Assembly (NCBI RefSeq): GCF_004117055.1 | Contig: NZ_CP026363.1 | Location: forward strand, 2,534,001 to 2,598,000 | Source: Brevibacillus agri | GTDB lineage: Bacteria; Bacillota; Bacilli; Brevibacillales; Brevibacillaceae | Length of the DNA: 64,000 nucleotides | Direction: 5' to 3' | In this document: positions 9,404 to 18,027 of the stretch, one piece after another | Numbering within the stretch: the first letter of the stretch is position 1 | Layout: each line of letters begins with the position of its first letter | Program-made: the position numbers and the translations under genes | The notes under the pieces: generated by a model | What the model saw: the letters and a program-made list of their open reading frames with translations, nothing else | Told to the model about the DNA's origin: nothing | The model's database searches: none

Positions 9404-10384
9404 TTATTTGGAAATAAAGGCGAGAGAGGCATTGTGAGCCTGGCGCCTTCGCCCGATAACATACCAAAGGCACAAAAGCAGCAACGTGGCCGCCGCCACG
9501 AGGTACTTCGTTTCCAGGGAGAGCGTCGAAGGCGTGATGTAGCCTTCGATGGCTCCCGCCACGAACAACAGCGGCAGGGTCGCAAGCAGCAACTGGGCCG
9601 ATTCTTTCGCCGCCTCCAAAAACTGATACTTGCGGGCGTAGCGCCCGGGCACGAGCAGACGGTAGCCCATGTGCAAGCCGGCCCCTCCGGCAATGAAGAT
9701 CGCCGTCAGCTCGATGACGCCGTGCGGGAGGATGTACGCCCAAAAAGCGTAGCTGCTGTCTGCCTGATAGTAGACAGCGGCCAATGCCCCGACCAGCAGC
9801 CCGTTGAACAGCAGGATGTAGATCGGCACGAGGCCGAATGTAATCCCGCTGACAAAAGCGAGAATGGCTACTTTCATGTTATTGGTCATAATCATCGTAG
9901 AGATGACAGGGCTGTTGATGGCATCGTGCCCTTCCCCCAGTCGCGAAGGATCAATCTGTTCGGCCATGCCTTGGGGCAGCACGTAGTACAGGTTGAGCGG
10001 GTCGGCGAGCACGGCCGCAAAGCCGGATATGCCGCCAATGATGAAGAGCAGGGCGGCCATGCCGATAAATCCGATCCGCTTTTGCATCAGCCCGATCAGA
10101 TGGACGCCGAAAAAGTGCCGCAGTTGCTGCCAGCTTCCCGACTGCTGCTTGTACGTCAGGTTGTGGGCGCGGGATACGAGCTGGTTGAGGTAGAGCGTGA
10201 TTTCATCCATCGGGTGATACGAGCGGACGAGCGCCAGATGGGCGGAAGCTTTTTTATACAAATGGGTCAGACGGTCAATGTCTGCGGCTGTAATCTGCCG
10301 CTCTTGCCGGGTGAACCGTTCGACCAGTTGTTCCAGTTCGGCCCAAGAGGCTTTATGCTTGTGCCAAAATGAAGTGATATCCAT
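9404..10384 (-). CDS. SpoIIM-family (stage II sporulation protein M-like) membrane protein
   Basis: The 326-residue product starts at ATG 10384 with AAGGAGGCC upstream on the minus strand. After a soluble helical N-terminus (WHKHKASWAELEQLVERF) come about five or six membrane spans with the family signatures NNMKVAILAFVSGITFG and LPHGVIELTAIFIAGGAGL, which define the SpoIIM/DUF95 family. True SpoIIM acts with SpoIID and SpoIIP in engulfment, but this longer, MoxR/RDD-associated subgroup is a separate branch. The gene is inverted relative to its neighbours, converges on DUF58 with a 34-bp overlap and diverges from the RDD gene. Confidence 0.9.
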   Translation of the reverse strand: MDITSFWHKHKASWAELEQLVERFTRQERQITAADIDRLTHLYKKASAHLALVRSYHPMDEITLYLNQLVSRAHNLTYKQQSGSWQQLRHFFGVHLIGLMQKRIGFIGMAALLFIIGGISGFAAVLADPLNLYYVLPQGMAEQIDPSRLGEGHDAINSPVISTMIMTNNMKVAILAFVSGITFGLVPIYILLFNGLLVGALAAVYYQADSSYAFWAYILPHGVIELTAIFIAGGAGLHMGYRLLVPGRYARKYQFLEAAKESAQLLLATLPLLFVAGAIEGYITPSTLSLETKYLVAAATLLLLCLWYVIGRRRQAHNASLAFISK

Positions 10385-10435
10385 GGATAAGGCCTCCTTA
10401 TCTACTAGAATTGCGAGAGGGAGAAGCGAACCGAC

Positions 10436-11254
10436 ATGAATGAAAATCCATCCGTGAATCAGGCAGGTCGCGAAGCGTCCGTTGTCACCCCTGAGCATGT
10501 GATGCTGCGGTTCCAGACAGCGGGATTGGGCAGTCGGGCCGCTGCCCAGTTGATCGACAGCGTCATTTTGCTCCTGGTTAATCTTACTGTATTTATTGTA
10601 ATCGGTATAGTTTTATTTGGGAAAGAAGATATTTTTTTCCTGGATAGTGACGGCTATGCCATCGCCGTTGTCATCCTCCTGCTCTTCGTGCTCAACTTCG
10701 GCTACTTTTTGCTGCTGGAAGCGCTCTGGTCGGGGCAGACCGTCGGGAAAAAGTGGATGGGGATTCGCGTCATCCGCGACAACGGCCAGCCGGCGACGTT
10801 TTTGTCCTCCACGATCCGCAATCTGTTCCGCATCGTGGACACTCTCCCGTCCGGCTACTTTTTGGGAGCGCTCGTCTCTTTTTTTCATCCTCGCGACAAG
10901 CGCATCGGCGACCTCGTCGCAGGAACGATCGTCGTAGTCGAAGGCGGGGGCCGCACCGCTCTGTTCCAGAACAGAAAGGCGAAAAAACAGGGAGCGGCAC
11001 TGGCAGAGCCGCTTGCTTTGAGCGAGCAGCAAAAGCAGGCGTTCACCCGCGAGGACTGGCAGTTGCTTTCGACTTTTATCGCGCGGCAGTCCTCGCTGGC
11101 GGAAGCCAAAAAGCTTGAGTTGGCGGGAGAAATCGCCCGCCTGTTGCAAAAAAAGCTGGAATACAGCGAGGAACAGGCGCGGCAGGAAGAGCCGATTCTG
11201 TTTTTGCAGCGGCTGCACCGCACGCTGCAAAGCGAGTGGAGCCTGGGGAAATAG
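10436..11254 (+). CDS. RDD-family membrane protein
   Basis: The 272-residue product contains the RDD signature: AAQLIDSVIL in helix 1, a second span near residues 80-97, and TVGKKWMGIRVIRDNG followed by RNLFRIVDTLP. The C-terminal 100 residues are soluble and charged, predicted helical. RDD proteins are small membrane proteins, some linked to cation transport, and are common neighbours of SpoIIM-like and MoxR genes. The start lies 51 bp from the divergent SpoIIM-like start, so both promoters must share this short gap. Confidence 0.87.
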   Translation: MNENPSVNQAGREASVVTPEHVMLRFQTAGLGSRAAAQLIDSVILLLVNLTVFIVIGIVLFGKEDIFFLDSDGYAIAVVILLLFVLNFGYFLLLEALWSGQTVGKKWMGIRVIRDNGQPATFLSSTIRNLFRIVDTLPSGYFLGALVSFFHPRDKRIGDLVAGTIVVVEGGGRTALFQNRKAKKQGAALAEPLALSEQQKQAFTREDWQLLSTFIARQSSLAEAKKLELAGEIARLLQKKLEYSEEQARQEEPILFLQRLHRTLQSEWSLGK

Positions 11255-11259
11255 CCTTG

Positions 11260-11304
11260 GAAGATACCGTCAAGGGCACGAAGCGGCGGTATCTTCTTTT
11301 TTTC
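11260..11304 (+). terminator. Rho-independent terminator after the RDD gene
   Basis: A perfect 10-bp stem GAAGATACCG (11260-11269) pairs with CGGTATCTTC (11287-11296), followed by seven T. Confidence 0.9.
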
Positions 11305-11401
11305 GAGCAAAATTTCCACTATTTTCGCAAAAGCCTTGCCGAAAAATAAACTATGATATAATAAAACCTCACTCTATGTCACAGAAAGGAGGAGGGAGCC
11401 G

Positions 11402-11908
11402 ATGAACGACAAATACATGGGAGCGTCATCGACTTCGTCTACTACTCTGCCACTCCCGGCAAACGGGAAGCAGGCGAACAGACGCAAACGAGGCAGCCTG
11501 TTTCAGGCATTGTTTCCCTCCCAAACAGAAGGCAAGCGGCCTCTATTGCCAATCGTACTGGCTGTACTGGTTTGGGCGGGACTTGCTTATGCCGGGTACG
11601 CCTATGCTGCCCATACGCTGGACAAGCAGCAGCAACTTGTGAACCTGCGCATCGATCAGATACAGGAAGACAATCAGAAGCAGATGAAAGCGTTGGGCGA
11701 ACAACTGGCTTTGGTGCAGGAAGAGATGAAAGACGTGCAGGCGGGTCTTGGCAATCTGGAAGAAGACCTGCAATTGACGGGTGAGACGATTGGCGGGACG
11801 AACAAGACAAAAGAAGCTCTCCAGGATCGGATCGACCAGTTGAACAAGCAACTGGTCGATTTGAAGGCATCGCTGAAAAAACTGGAGGATGCAGCCCGTG
11901 CTTGGTAA
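11402..11908 (+). CDS. Membrane-anchored coiled-coil hypothetical protein
   Basis: The 168-residue product starts after AAAGGAGGAGGGAGCCG. A low-complexity polar N-terminus with a basic patch (ANRRKRG) precedes one membrane span at about residues 47-69. The remainder (residues 75-165) is a heptad-rich coiled coil (QEEMKDVQAGLGNLEED; RIDQLNKQLVDLKASLKKL). No enzymatic motif is visible. The next gene starts 20 bp inside this one and also has an N-terminal anchor and a coiled coil, so the two products may interact. A TATAAT-like -10 lies at 11357-11362 without a clear -35. Confidence 0.75.
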   Translation: MNDKYMGASSTSSTTLPLPANGKQANRRKRGSLFQALFPSQTEGKRPLLPIVLAVLVWAGLAYAGYAYAAHTLDKQQQLVNLRIDQIQEDNQKQMKALGEQLALVQEEMKDVQAGLGNLEEDLQLTGETIGGTNKTKEALQDRIDQLNKQLVDLKASLKKLEDAARAW

Positions 11909-12968
11909 AGTCAATCGCTTTTTCCTGTTCCTGCTGGCGCCAGCGCTCGGCTTTTTGCTTGCCCTCACCCTGACCAATCCCGCGGACAAGCTGCAGGCGG
12001 AAGGCTTGAAGCTCGCTTCCGAACAGTCGAAACAACTGGCGGACGAGCTGGGACAGCAGTTGGACGACACGAAGAAAACGCTGCGCGATGTAGAAGCGGT
12101 CGTAGCGGACATCCGCGACCGCGCCAAGAAGGAGCAAAAAGAGTACGAAGAGCAAAACAAGCACATCAACAACCTGCTGGTGACGAGCCGATCGCAGACG
12201 CAAAAGTCGGCAGATGTGCTGGATGCGATCTTGTCCAACATGCTCGGCGACCCGATCGGGCAGTCCTTCGGCAACAAATCAATAGTGAAAGTGTACTCGC
12301 TGCAGGAAGCGGGCTATCGCGGGTACATGGCGAAGGTCCGGCTGAAAGACCCAAGCGCACTGAAGATGGTGCTTGCCAACAACTCGGTCAAAAGCAAAGG
12401 CGAGACGACGAGCCATGCCGGGAAGCGCACCGGAGCTGTCCTGGCGATCAACGCAGGCGGCTTCATGAGCGACAGCAAGGGCAATCTGACGCCGCTTGGC
12501 ATTACTGTTGTCGACGGCAAGATTCGCACGTTTTCCAACAATTCGAATCTGAGCTTCGTCGGATTCAACAACAAAGGCCACCTGGTGGGAACCCAAATTA
12601 CTACCCAGGCGCAAATTACCCAGCAAGGCATTTTGCAAGGGGCCAGCTTTTTGCCAAGACTGCTGCAGGACGGGAAACGGCTGCCGATTCCTCGCGACTG
12701 GGCCAACACTCGCCAGCCGCGCACGCTCATCGGGCACTTTGACAACGGCGACTTGCTGCTCATCGTCATCGACGGCAGAAGAGAAGGCTGGAGCAAAGGC
12801 GTTACTTTGGAAGAAGCGCAACGCAAGCTGCAGGAATTCCACGTCGTCGACGCGTACAATCTCGATGGCGGCGGCTCCAGCGCGTTTTACTACAACGGCA
12901 AGCTTTTGAACAAGCCTTCGGACGGCAAAGAAAGACCAGTCGTGAGCAATCTGGTCATCTTGCCGTAA
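11889..12968 (+). CDS. NAGPA-type phosphodiester glycosidase family protein with coiled-coil stalk
   Basis: The 359-residue product begins with an uncleaved signal or anchor (residues 10-30), then a coiled coil (about 35-105), then a NAGPA/DUF2233 domain: AINAGGFMS (about 186-194), PLGITVVDGKI, a segment ending RTLIGHFDNGDLLLIVIDGR and YNLDGGGSSAFYYNGK near the C-terminus. The NAGG and DGGGS motifs are the family signatures of phosphodiester glycosidases, which remove sugars linked through phosphodiesters. The domain should face outside. It overlaps the coiled-coil gene by 20 bp, suggesting coupled translation. The substrate is unknown; a wall or exopolymer is plausible. Confidence 0.88.
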   Translation: MQPVLGKVNRFFLFLLAPALGFLLALTLTNPADKLQAEGLKLASEQSKQLADELGQQLDDTKKTLRDVEAVVADIRDRAKKEQKEYEEQNKHINNLLVTSRSQTQKSADVLDAILSNMLGDPIGQSFGNKSIVKVYSLQEAGYRGYMAKVRLKDPSALKMVLANNSVKSKGETTSHAGKRTGAVLAINAGGFMSDSKGNLTPLGITVVDGKIRTFSNNSNLSFVGFNNKGHLVGTQITTQAQITQQGILQGASFLPRLLQDGKRLPIPRDWANTRQPRTLIGHFDNGDLLLIVIDGRREGWSKGVTLEEAQRKLQEFHVVDAYNLDGGGSSAFYYNGKLLNKPSDGKERPVVSNLVILP

Positions 12969-12995
12969 GCGGTAAGCGAATGCTTTTGAATAGAG

Positions 12996-13044
12996 ACACT
13001 CTTCCAGCGGGGAACCTGGCTTCGCTGCGGAAGAGTGTTTTTTC
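12996..13044 (+). terminator. Rho-independent terminator
   Basis: ACACTCTTCC (12996-13005) pairs with GGAAGAGTGT, with an inner CAGCG/CGCTG extension, followed by six T. Confidence 0.88.
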
Positions 13045-13065
13045 GTCTGTCAGAGAGCAGATGGG

Positions 13066-13095
13066 TTGACCTGGAAAAATGCTGAAAATTATAAT
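13066..13095 (+). promoter_or_regulatory. Sigma-A-type promoter for the gamma-glutamyltransferase gene
   Basis: TTGACC at 13066-13071 and TATAAT at 13090-13095 are separated by 18 bp, about 35 bp upstream of the start codon. Confidence 0.65.
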
Positions 13096-13130
13096 AATAA
13101 GGATAGGAAGAAAAAAACAGGGGGGATCTT

Positions 13131-15158
13131 ATGAACAAAAAGATGATGGTAGCCCTCTCGTTCGTTTCCGTTTTTTCGCTGACCCAATTGGCATGGGCAA
13201 AGGTGCCCGGTGTTCCGGCTGGCGTAGATGGCGCCACGAAAGGCATTGTGGCGGTCTCCCACCCTGCGGCCGCGCAGGTTGGACGGGACATTTTGGCCAA
13301 GGGGGGAAATGCTGTGGACGCCGCCACCGGAATCCAGTTGGCTCTCAATGTGGCAGAGCCGTACATGTCGGGAATCGGCGGCGGAGGCTTTATGATGATC
13401 TATTTGAAGGACCAGAACAAAATCACGGTGATCGACAGTCGGGAAGTAGCCCCGGCAAATGTGACAGCCGACATGTTTTTACAGGCCGACGGGCAGCCGA
13501 TTCCTTTTGAACAGCGGCACACCAGCGGTCAGGCAGTAGGCGTGCCGGGGACGTTGCTCGGCGTGGCAGAGGCGCTTGAGGAGTACGGCACGTGGGAGCT
13601 GGCAGACGTGCTTGCGCCAGCGATCGAGCTGGCCGAAAAAGGCGTTCGTGTCAACTGGGTGACGGCGGACTACATCGCCAAGTCGCGCGACAAGCTGGAA
13701 AAGCACAAGACAGCCGCGCAAGTGTTCTTGCCGGAAGGCCGTCCGCTGGAGGAAGGGCAAATGCTCGTCCAGCCCGATTTGGCCAAGACGCTGAAGCTGA
13801 TCCGCGACGAAGGGCCGGATGTTTTGTACAAAGGCGAGATTGGCCGCGCGCTCGTCGAAGAGGTGCAGCGCACAGGCGGCAAAATGACGATGGACGACCT
13901 CAAGGCTTACCAGGTCAAGGAACGAGAGCCGGTGCGCGGGATGTTTCGCGGCTACGAGGTGATTTCCATGGCGCCTCCCAGTTCGGGCGGCTTGACCATG
14001 ATCCAGATTTTGAAGCTGATGGAAGGCTACGACAACCAGAAGGACGGATTCGGCTCCGTAGCGTATTTGCACCATCTGATTGAAGCCAACCACCTCGCCT
14101 ATGCCGACCGGGCGGCGTACATGGCGGACGAGGACGTCTATCCGGTGCCCAAGCAAGGCCTGCTCCACGACGATTACATAAAAGAACGGCGCAAGCTGAT
14201 CGACGACAACCGGGCCAACGCGAACATCACGGCTGGCGACCCGTGGAAGTACGACACGGGACAAAAGCCGGCGGCCGCGATCAAAATGCTCGACAGCTCG
14301 CCCGTGAAACAGACGACCCATTTTGCCGTCATGGACAAATGGGGCAATCTCGTCTCTTATACGACCACGATTGAGGACATTTTTGGAAGCGGCGTGATGG
14401 TGCCGGGCTACGGCTTCATGCTCAACAACGAGCTGACGGATTTTGACGCGGTTCCGGGCGGCGTCAATCAGGTGGAGCCAGGCAAGCGCCCCCGCTCGAG
14501 CATGACGCCGACGATCGTGCTCAAAGACGGGCAGCCGTTTTTGGCCGTTGGCTCGCCGGGCGGCTCGACGATTATCGCCTCTGTGTCGCAAACGATTCTC
14601 AACGTGATCGACCACGGCATGAACATCGAGGACGCTATTCGCGCTCCCCGCATTTTTTCCAGCGGCTATCCGAACGTCTCCTGGGAGGCGGGGATTGACC
14701 AGGACGTCATCTTGCAGTTGATGGCAAAAGGCCACGTCTTTGCCGAGCAGCCTGCGGATATCGGCAATGTTCAGGCGATCGTCTACGATTTTGAAACAGG
14801 CAAGATGTACGGAGGGGCAGACGATACGCGAGAAGGCACGGTGCTTGGCGTCGACGCGATCGCCTACACGGCTGCCGAGCCGGAGGAAGTGCCGTATGAG
14901 CCGGGTGAGCCTTTTGCCATTGCCGTAAACGGGCAGACGTACCCGTTTTTGGCGGAACAGAAGCTGGTCGTGGATGGCATTGCCTATGTGCAGGCGGAGA
15001 AGCTGCTGCTCGGTTTGGGCAAAAGCAGCGCCGACTTCCGGGCAGATGCGATTACCGTACGCGGAGTGGCGTACCTCCCTGTGAAAAAAGTCGCGGAAAA
15101 GCTCGGGTTCACCGTCACCTGGGATGAAAGCGAACGGGTCATCGAGTTGAAGAAGTAA
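13131..15158 (+). CDS. ggt: Gamma-glutamyltransferase with C-terminal copper-amine-oxidase-type stalk domain
   Basis: The 675-residue precursor has a signal peptide (residues 1-23, cleavage after AWA) and the gamma-glutamyltransferase fold: GGNAVDAATG, then MSGIGGGGFMM, and the autoprocessing site where T395 of TTHFAV becomes the N-terminal nucleophile of the small subunit. PGSP-type binding residues are seen in RPRSSMTPT and VGSPGGSTI. Residues about 595-675 form an additional domain (AVNGQTYPF; VDGIAYVQAEKLLLGLG; RGVAYLPVKKVAEKLG) like the copper-amine-oxidase N-terminal 'stalk' common in Paenibacillaceae surface proteins. The enzyme should act outside the cell on glutathione or poly-gamma-glutamyl substrates. 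The stalk is absent from the standard ~590-residue enzymes. Confidence 0.93.
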   Translation: MNKKMMVALSFVSVFSLTQLAWAKVPGVPAGVDGATKGIVAVSHPAAAQVGRDILAKGGNAVDAATGIQLALNVAEPYMSGIGGGGFMMIYLKDQNKITVIDSREVAPANVTADMFLQADGQPIPFEQRHTSGQAVGVPGTLLGVAEALEEYGTWELADVLAPAIELAEKGVRVNWVTADYIAKSRDKLEKHKTAAQVFLPEGRPLEEGQMLVQPDLAKTLKLIRDEGPDVLYKGEIGRALVEEVQRTGGKMTMDDLKAYQVKEREPVRGMFRGYEVISMAPPSSGGLTMIQILKLMEGYDNQKDGFGSVAYLHHLIEANHLAYADRAAYMADEDVYPVPKQGLLHDDYIKERRKLIDDNRANANITAGDPWKYDTGQKPAAAIKMLDSSPVKQTTHFAVMDKWGNLVSYTTTIEDIFGSGVMVPGYGFMLNNELTDFDAVPGGVNQVEPGKRPRSSMTPTIVLKDGQPFLAVGSPGGSTIIASVSQTILNVIDHGMNIEDAIRAPRIFSSGYPNVSWEAGIDQDVILQLMAKGHVFAEQPADIGNVQAIVYDFETGKMYGGADDTREGTVLGVDAIAYTAAEPEEVPYEPGEPFAIAVNGQTYPFLAEQKLVVDGIAYVQAEKLLLGLGKSSADFRADAITVRGVAYLPVKKVAEKLGFTVTWDESERVIELKK

Positions 15159-15188
15159 ACAAAACCAATTTGGAAGGTGGAAGCTTCA

Positions 15189-16079
15189 ATGAAAAAGGTA
15201 CTGGTACTCGGAGGAACCCGTTTTTTTGGCAAACGTCTCGTGCAACTGCTCGCTGATTCTGGCGCAGAGGTAACGGTAGCGACAAGGGGCTTGGCGGAGG
15301 CGGATTTGCCGCCGCAGGTGAAGCGGCTTACGCTCGACCGCGACGACAAAAGCGCGCTTGCTACAGCCGGGGAGCAACAGTGGGACATCGTCTACGACAA
15401 CATTTGCTACTCTTATCAAAATGCCGTGGACGCCTGCGAAGTTTTCTGCGGCAAAGTAGGCAAATACGTGCTGACCTCGACGCTGTCGGTGTACGATTTT
15501 TCCGATCAGGCGTTAAAAGAGGAAGCGTTTGACCCGTACACGTACCCGCTCCGTCCGGGAACGTGGGAAGGCGTCAGCTACCAGGAAGGAAAGCGGCAAG
15601 CCGAAGCCGTATTTTTCCAGACCGCTGCTTTTCCGGTGGCAGCCGTCCGCTTTCCGATCGTGCTCGCGGAGGACGATTATACGCGCCGCCTGCATTTTCA
15701 CGTAGAGCACGTACAACAGGAGCAGCCGATCGGGCTTGTGAACCCGGAAGCTGTCATGTGCTTTATTCACGCCGGGGAGGCGGCCAAATTTTTGGCCTGG
15801 GTCGGCACGGACGCCTTTACTGGCCCCGTCAACGCCAACTCGCAAGGCACGATTACGCTGCAAGCTTTGCTGGACATGATTTCGCAAGCCGTGGGCAAAC
15901 CAGCGCGCATTGAGGCAGAGACCGACCCGGCTCACCAGTCGCCATTCGGATTCCCGCATTCTTTTTTCATGGACACGAGCAAGGCAGCGGCGGCAGGCTA
16001 TGCGTTCGCGGCCCTCGATTCGTGGCTGCCGGAGCTGATTCAATCGATCGCAAAAGAAACTGTACAAGCAAAAGCGTGA
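15189..16079 (+). CDS. NAD(P)-binding SDR-family epimerase/reductase-like protein
   Basis: The 296-residue product starts at ATG 15189 with GGAAGGTGG upstream. It opens with the Rossmann loop VLVLGGTRFFGKRLVQ (GGxxxxG type), followed by a beta-alpha pattern with YDNICYSYQNA and TSTLSVYDF, and a PVAAVRFPIVLAEDD segment. It belongs to the extended/atypical SDR group of NAD-dependent epimerases and isoflavone-reductase-like proteins; a clear YxxxK is not obvious, although YQEGKRQAE is close to it. It is 30 bp downstream of ggt and may share its transcript. The substrate cannot be inferred. Confidence 0.82.
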   Translation: MKKVLVLGGTRFFGKRLVQLLADSGAEVTVATRGLAEADLPPQVKRLTLDRDDKSALATAGEQQWDIVYDNICYSYQNAVDACEVFCGKVGKYVLTSTLSVYDFSDQALKEEAFDPYTYPLRPGTWEGVSYQEGKRQAEAVFFQTAAFPVAAVRFPIVLAEDDYTRRLHFHVEHVQQEQPIGLVNPEAVMCFIHAGEAAKFLAWVGTDAFTGPVNANSQGTITLQALLDMISQAVGKPARIEAETDPAHQSPFGFPHSFFMDTSKAAAAGYAFAALDSWLPELIQSIAKETVQAKA

Positions 16080-16161
16080 CTATCCGTCCTTTTTTTTCGT
16101 CTAACTCCATGGTAAGGTAAAGCAGAACATATGTGTCTGTATGGAACCAGGAGGATCAATG

Positions 16162-17001
16162 ATGAAAAAGAATCGCACCAATGGTCTTGCGATCGTCGCC
16201 GCACTATCAGTAGCCCTGCTCAGTGGATGTGAAGCCCCTTCGTTGGATGGGTTGCTCGCTTCCCACCAACCGTCTCAGCCGACGGGAAATACGGCAACAG
16301 CGAAAGACGGTACGCAAACAAATACAACAGAGCCGGCGCAGGGAGAATCCCCTCGCGCGAAGCAGGCATCCCTGGCCGAAACGATCCAAGACGTCAACGG
16401 GGTCCCGACGGTGACAAACCCGACCGATCTCGCCGTTGTTGTGAACAAGAAGCGGGCGCTGCCTGCTGACTATATTCCGCCTGATCTGGTGGAGCCTGAC
16501 GTGCCGTTTCCGTTCGATGAAAAAGTGGAAAAACGGTTGATGCGCCAAGAAGCCGCACAAGCGTTGGAAGAGTTGTTCGCAGCCGCCAAGCAGGACGGCA
16601 TCGAGCTGTACGCCGTGTCCGGCTACCGCTCGTACAAGACGCAAAAATCGCTGTACGAGACATATGTTAGAACACAAGGCGCAGAGCATGCTGCTGCGTA
16701 CAGCGCTGTTCCAGGAAAAAGCGAGCATCAGACCGGATTGGCTATGGACGTGTCGGGGGCAGATGCGAAAACAAGGCTGGAAGAGTCGTTTGGCGAAATG
16801 CCGGAAGGAAAATGGCTGGCGGAGCATTGCGCGGAATACGGCTTCATCATCCGCTATCTGAAAGGCAAGGAAGACACGACCGGATACGCCTATGAGCCGT
16901 GGCATCTGCGCTACGTCGGAAAAGAAATGGCGCGAGAGATCACGGCGGCAGGGCTTACCCTGGAGGATTACTTGTCCGCAACCGCCACGGCGCAAAAATA
17001 A
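16162..17001 (+). CDS. D-alanyl-D-alanine carboxypeptidase, VanY/M15B family lipoprotein
   Basis: The 279-residue product starts at the second of two adjacent ATGs, seven bases after AGGAGG. A lipoprotein signal ends in the lipobox LLSGC (about residues 20-24), followed by a disordered T/Q-rich linker. The catalytic domain shows SGYRSYKTQKSLYE, the zinc motif SEHQTGLAMD and EPWHLRYVG, which are the M15B metal and catalytic residues. It should trim terminal D-Ala from peptidoglycan stem peptides outside the membrane. The gene stands alone and ends at a strong bidirectional terminator. Confidence 0.93.
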   Translation: MKKNRTNGLAIVAALSVALLSGCEAPSLDGLLASHQPSQPTGNTATAKDGTQTNTTEPAQGESPRAKQASLAETIQDVNGVPTVTNPTDLAVVVNKKRALPADYIPPDLVEPDVPFPFDEKVEKRLMRQEAAQALEELFAAAKQDGIELYAVSGYRSYKTQKSLYETYVRTQGAEHAAAYSAVPGKSEHQTGLAMDVSGADAKTRLEESFGEMPEGKWLAEHCAEYGFIIRYLKGKEDTTGYAYEPWHLRYVGKEMAREITAAGLTLEDYLSATATAQK

Positions 17002-17012
17002 AAGGGGAAAAG

Positions 17013-17045
17013 AAAAAGCCGCTCACGTGCAAGAGCGGCTTTTTC
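17013..17045. terminator. Bidirectional terminator
   Basis: AAAAAGCCGCTC pairs with GAGCGGCTTTTT around a seven-base loop; T runs exist in both directions. It serves the M15 gene on the plus strand and signal peptidase on the minus strand. Confidence 0.88.
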
Positions 17046-17076
17046 GTATGCGACTGCCCAGCTAGGTAGCAGGCGG

Positions 17077-17637
17077 TTATTTTGGCAGACGGATGTCCGA
17101 CAACGGCCAGTAGACCGCTTCCGCGCGACCGACTACATGATCGAGCTTGACAGGGCCAATGACCCGGCTGTCCATACTGTTGTTGCGATTGTCTCCCATT
17201 ACAAAAACGCTGCCTTCCGGAATGGTGATCGGCCCGAAGTCTTCGGTCAGGGTCACGCCAGCCGCCGAAGCTTGCAGCTTGTTGTTGGCCAAATACTCTT
17301 CGCTGAGCGGTTGGCCGTTGACGTACACCTGGTCGTTTTTCGCTTCTACCGTATCGCCTGCGACAGCGATGACGCGCTTGATCCAGTTGTCGCCGCTCGC
17401 ATCCGGGTGAATAATGACGATGTCGCCCGGTTTCGGCTCCTTGAGATAGTAAATCGCTTTGTTGACGATGACCCGTTCGCGGTCGTGCAGCGTGCTCTCC
17501 ATCGACCGTCCTTGCACGACGTAGGGCGCCATGACGAACACGTAGATGAAGGCAGTCAAACCGCCAATCAAAACAAACGATTTCAACCAGTCGAGCAATT
17601 CGGTTTTCCATTTCGCTGTGCTTTTGGTTTGTTCCAT
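17077..17637 (-). CDS. sipS: Signal peptidase I (SipS type)
   Basis: The 186-residue enzyme has one N-terminal membrane span (about residues 20-38) and the type I signal peptidase boxes: GRSMESTL with nucleophile S45, the NWIKRVIAVAGD box with general base K87, and FVMGDNRNNSMDSR near residue 150. It cleaves Sec-type signal peptides on the outer face of the membrane. I took the ATG at 17637, with AGGAG nine bases upstream; a TTG lies immediately before it. The single short span and length match Bacillus SipS/T/U/V rather than the archaeal-type SipW. The gene symbol is by family, since several paralogues are usual. Confidence 0.94.
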   Translation of the reverse strand: MEQTKSTAKWKTELLDWLKSFVLIGGLTAFIYVFVMAPYVVQGRSMESTLHDRERVIVNKAIYYLKEPKPGDIVIIHPDASGDNWIKRVIAVAGDTVEAKNDQVYVNGQPLSEEYLANNKLQASAAGVTLTEDFGPITIPEGSVFVMGDNRNNSMDSRVIGPVKLDHVVGRAEAVYWPLSDIRLPK

Positions 17638-17861
17638 CAACTTGATCTCCTATGTACATGGTTTCGCTGGCAACAGATTGCCGTGGGCAAAAGAACGCCC
17701 TGCGCTTGGGACTGCCTTTCTATTATACATGCAATACGATTGGATACGGAATAAGATTCAAGGAAATTAATGGAGGGCGCGCCCAAAAGCTGCTGTCACG
17801 ATTTTGCCATCTTCGCCTATTGTCAGTTTTTCCTGTTTGCGGTAAGATGATGTTGCATATA

Positions 17862-17989
17862 AGTTTTACAGTAAAAATATTAAGTAGTAAACACTTTGTT
17901 CCGGCTCATACATATCTTTCGAGGAAAGAAATAATTTTGGAAGGTCTATTGATCTTCATGTACTTAGGCTATATAGTTTTATAGTAAAA
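17862..17989 (+). promoter_or_regulatory. Two near-identical 15-bp repeats upstream of the MarR gene
   Basis: AGTTTTACAGTAAAA at 17862-17876 and AGTTTTATAGTAAAA at 17975-17989 differ at one base. The second is followed by an AGTAAA...TTTACT inverted arrangement ending about 20 bp before the MarR start. Both lie in an unusually AT-rich 265-bp gap with no gene. They are candidate operators for the MarR protein (inference). Confidence 0.45.
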
Positions 17990-18027
17990 GTACTTATATT
18001 ATTTACTTTCTGAAAATAGGTGATGTT

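Noticed and set aside
8514..9743. 409-codon minus-strand frame over DUF58
   Set aside because: It is antisense to a gene with a clear domain, and overlaps the SpoIIM-like gene in another frame; no ribosome site or homology seen.
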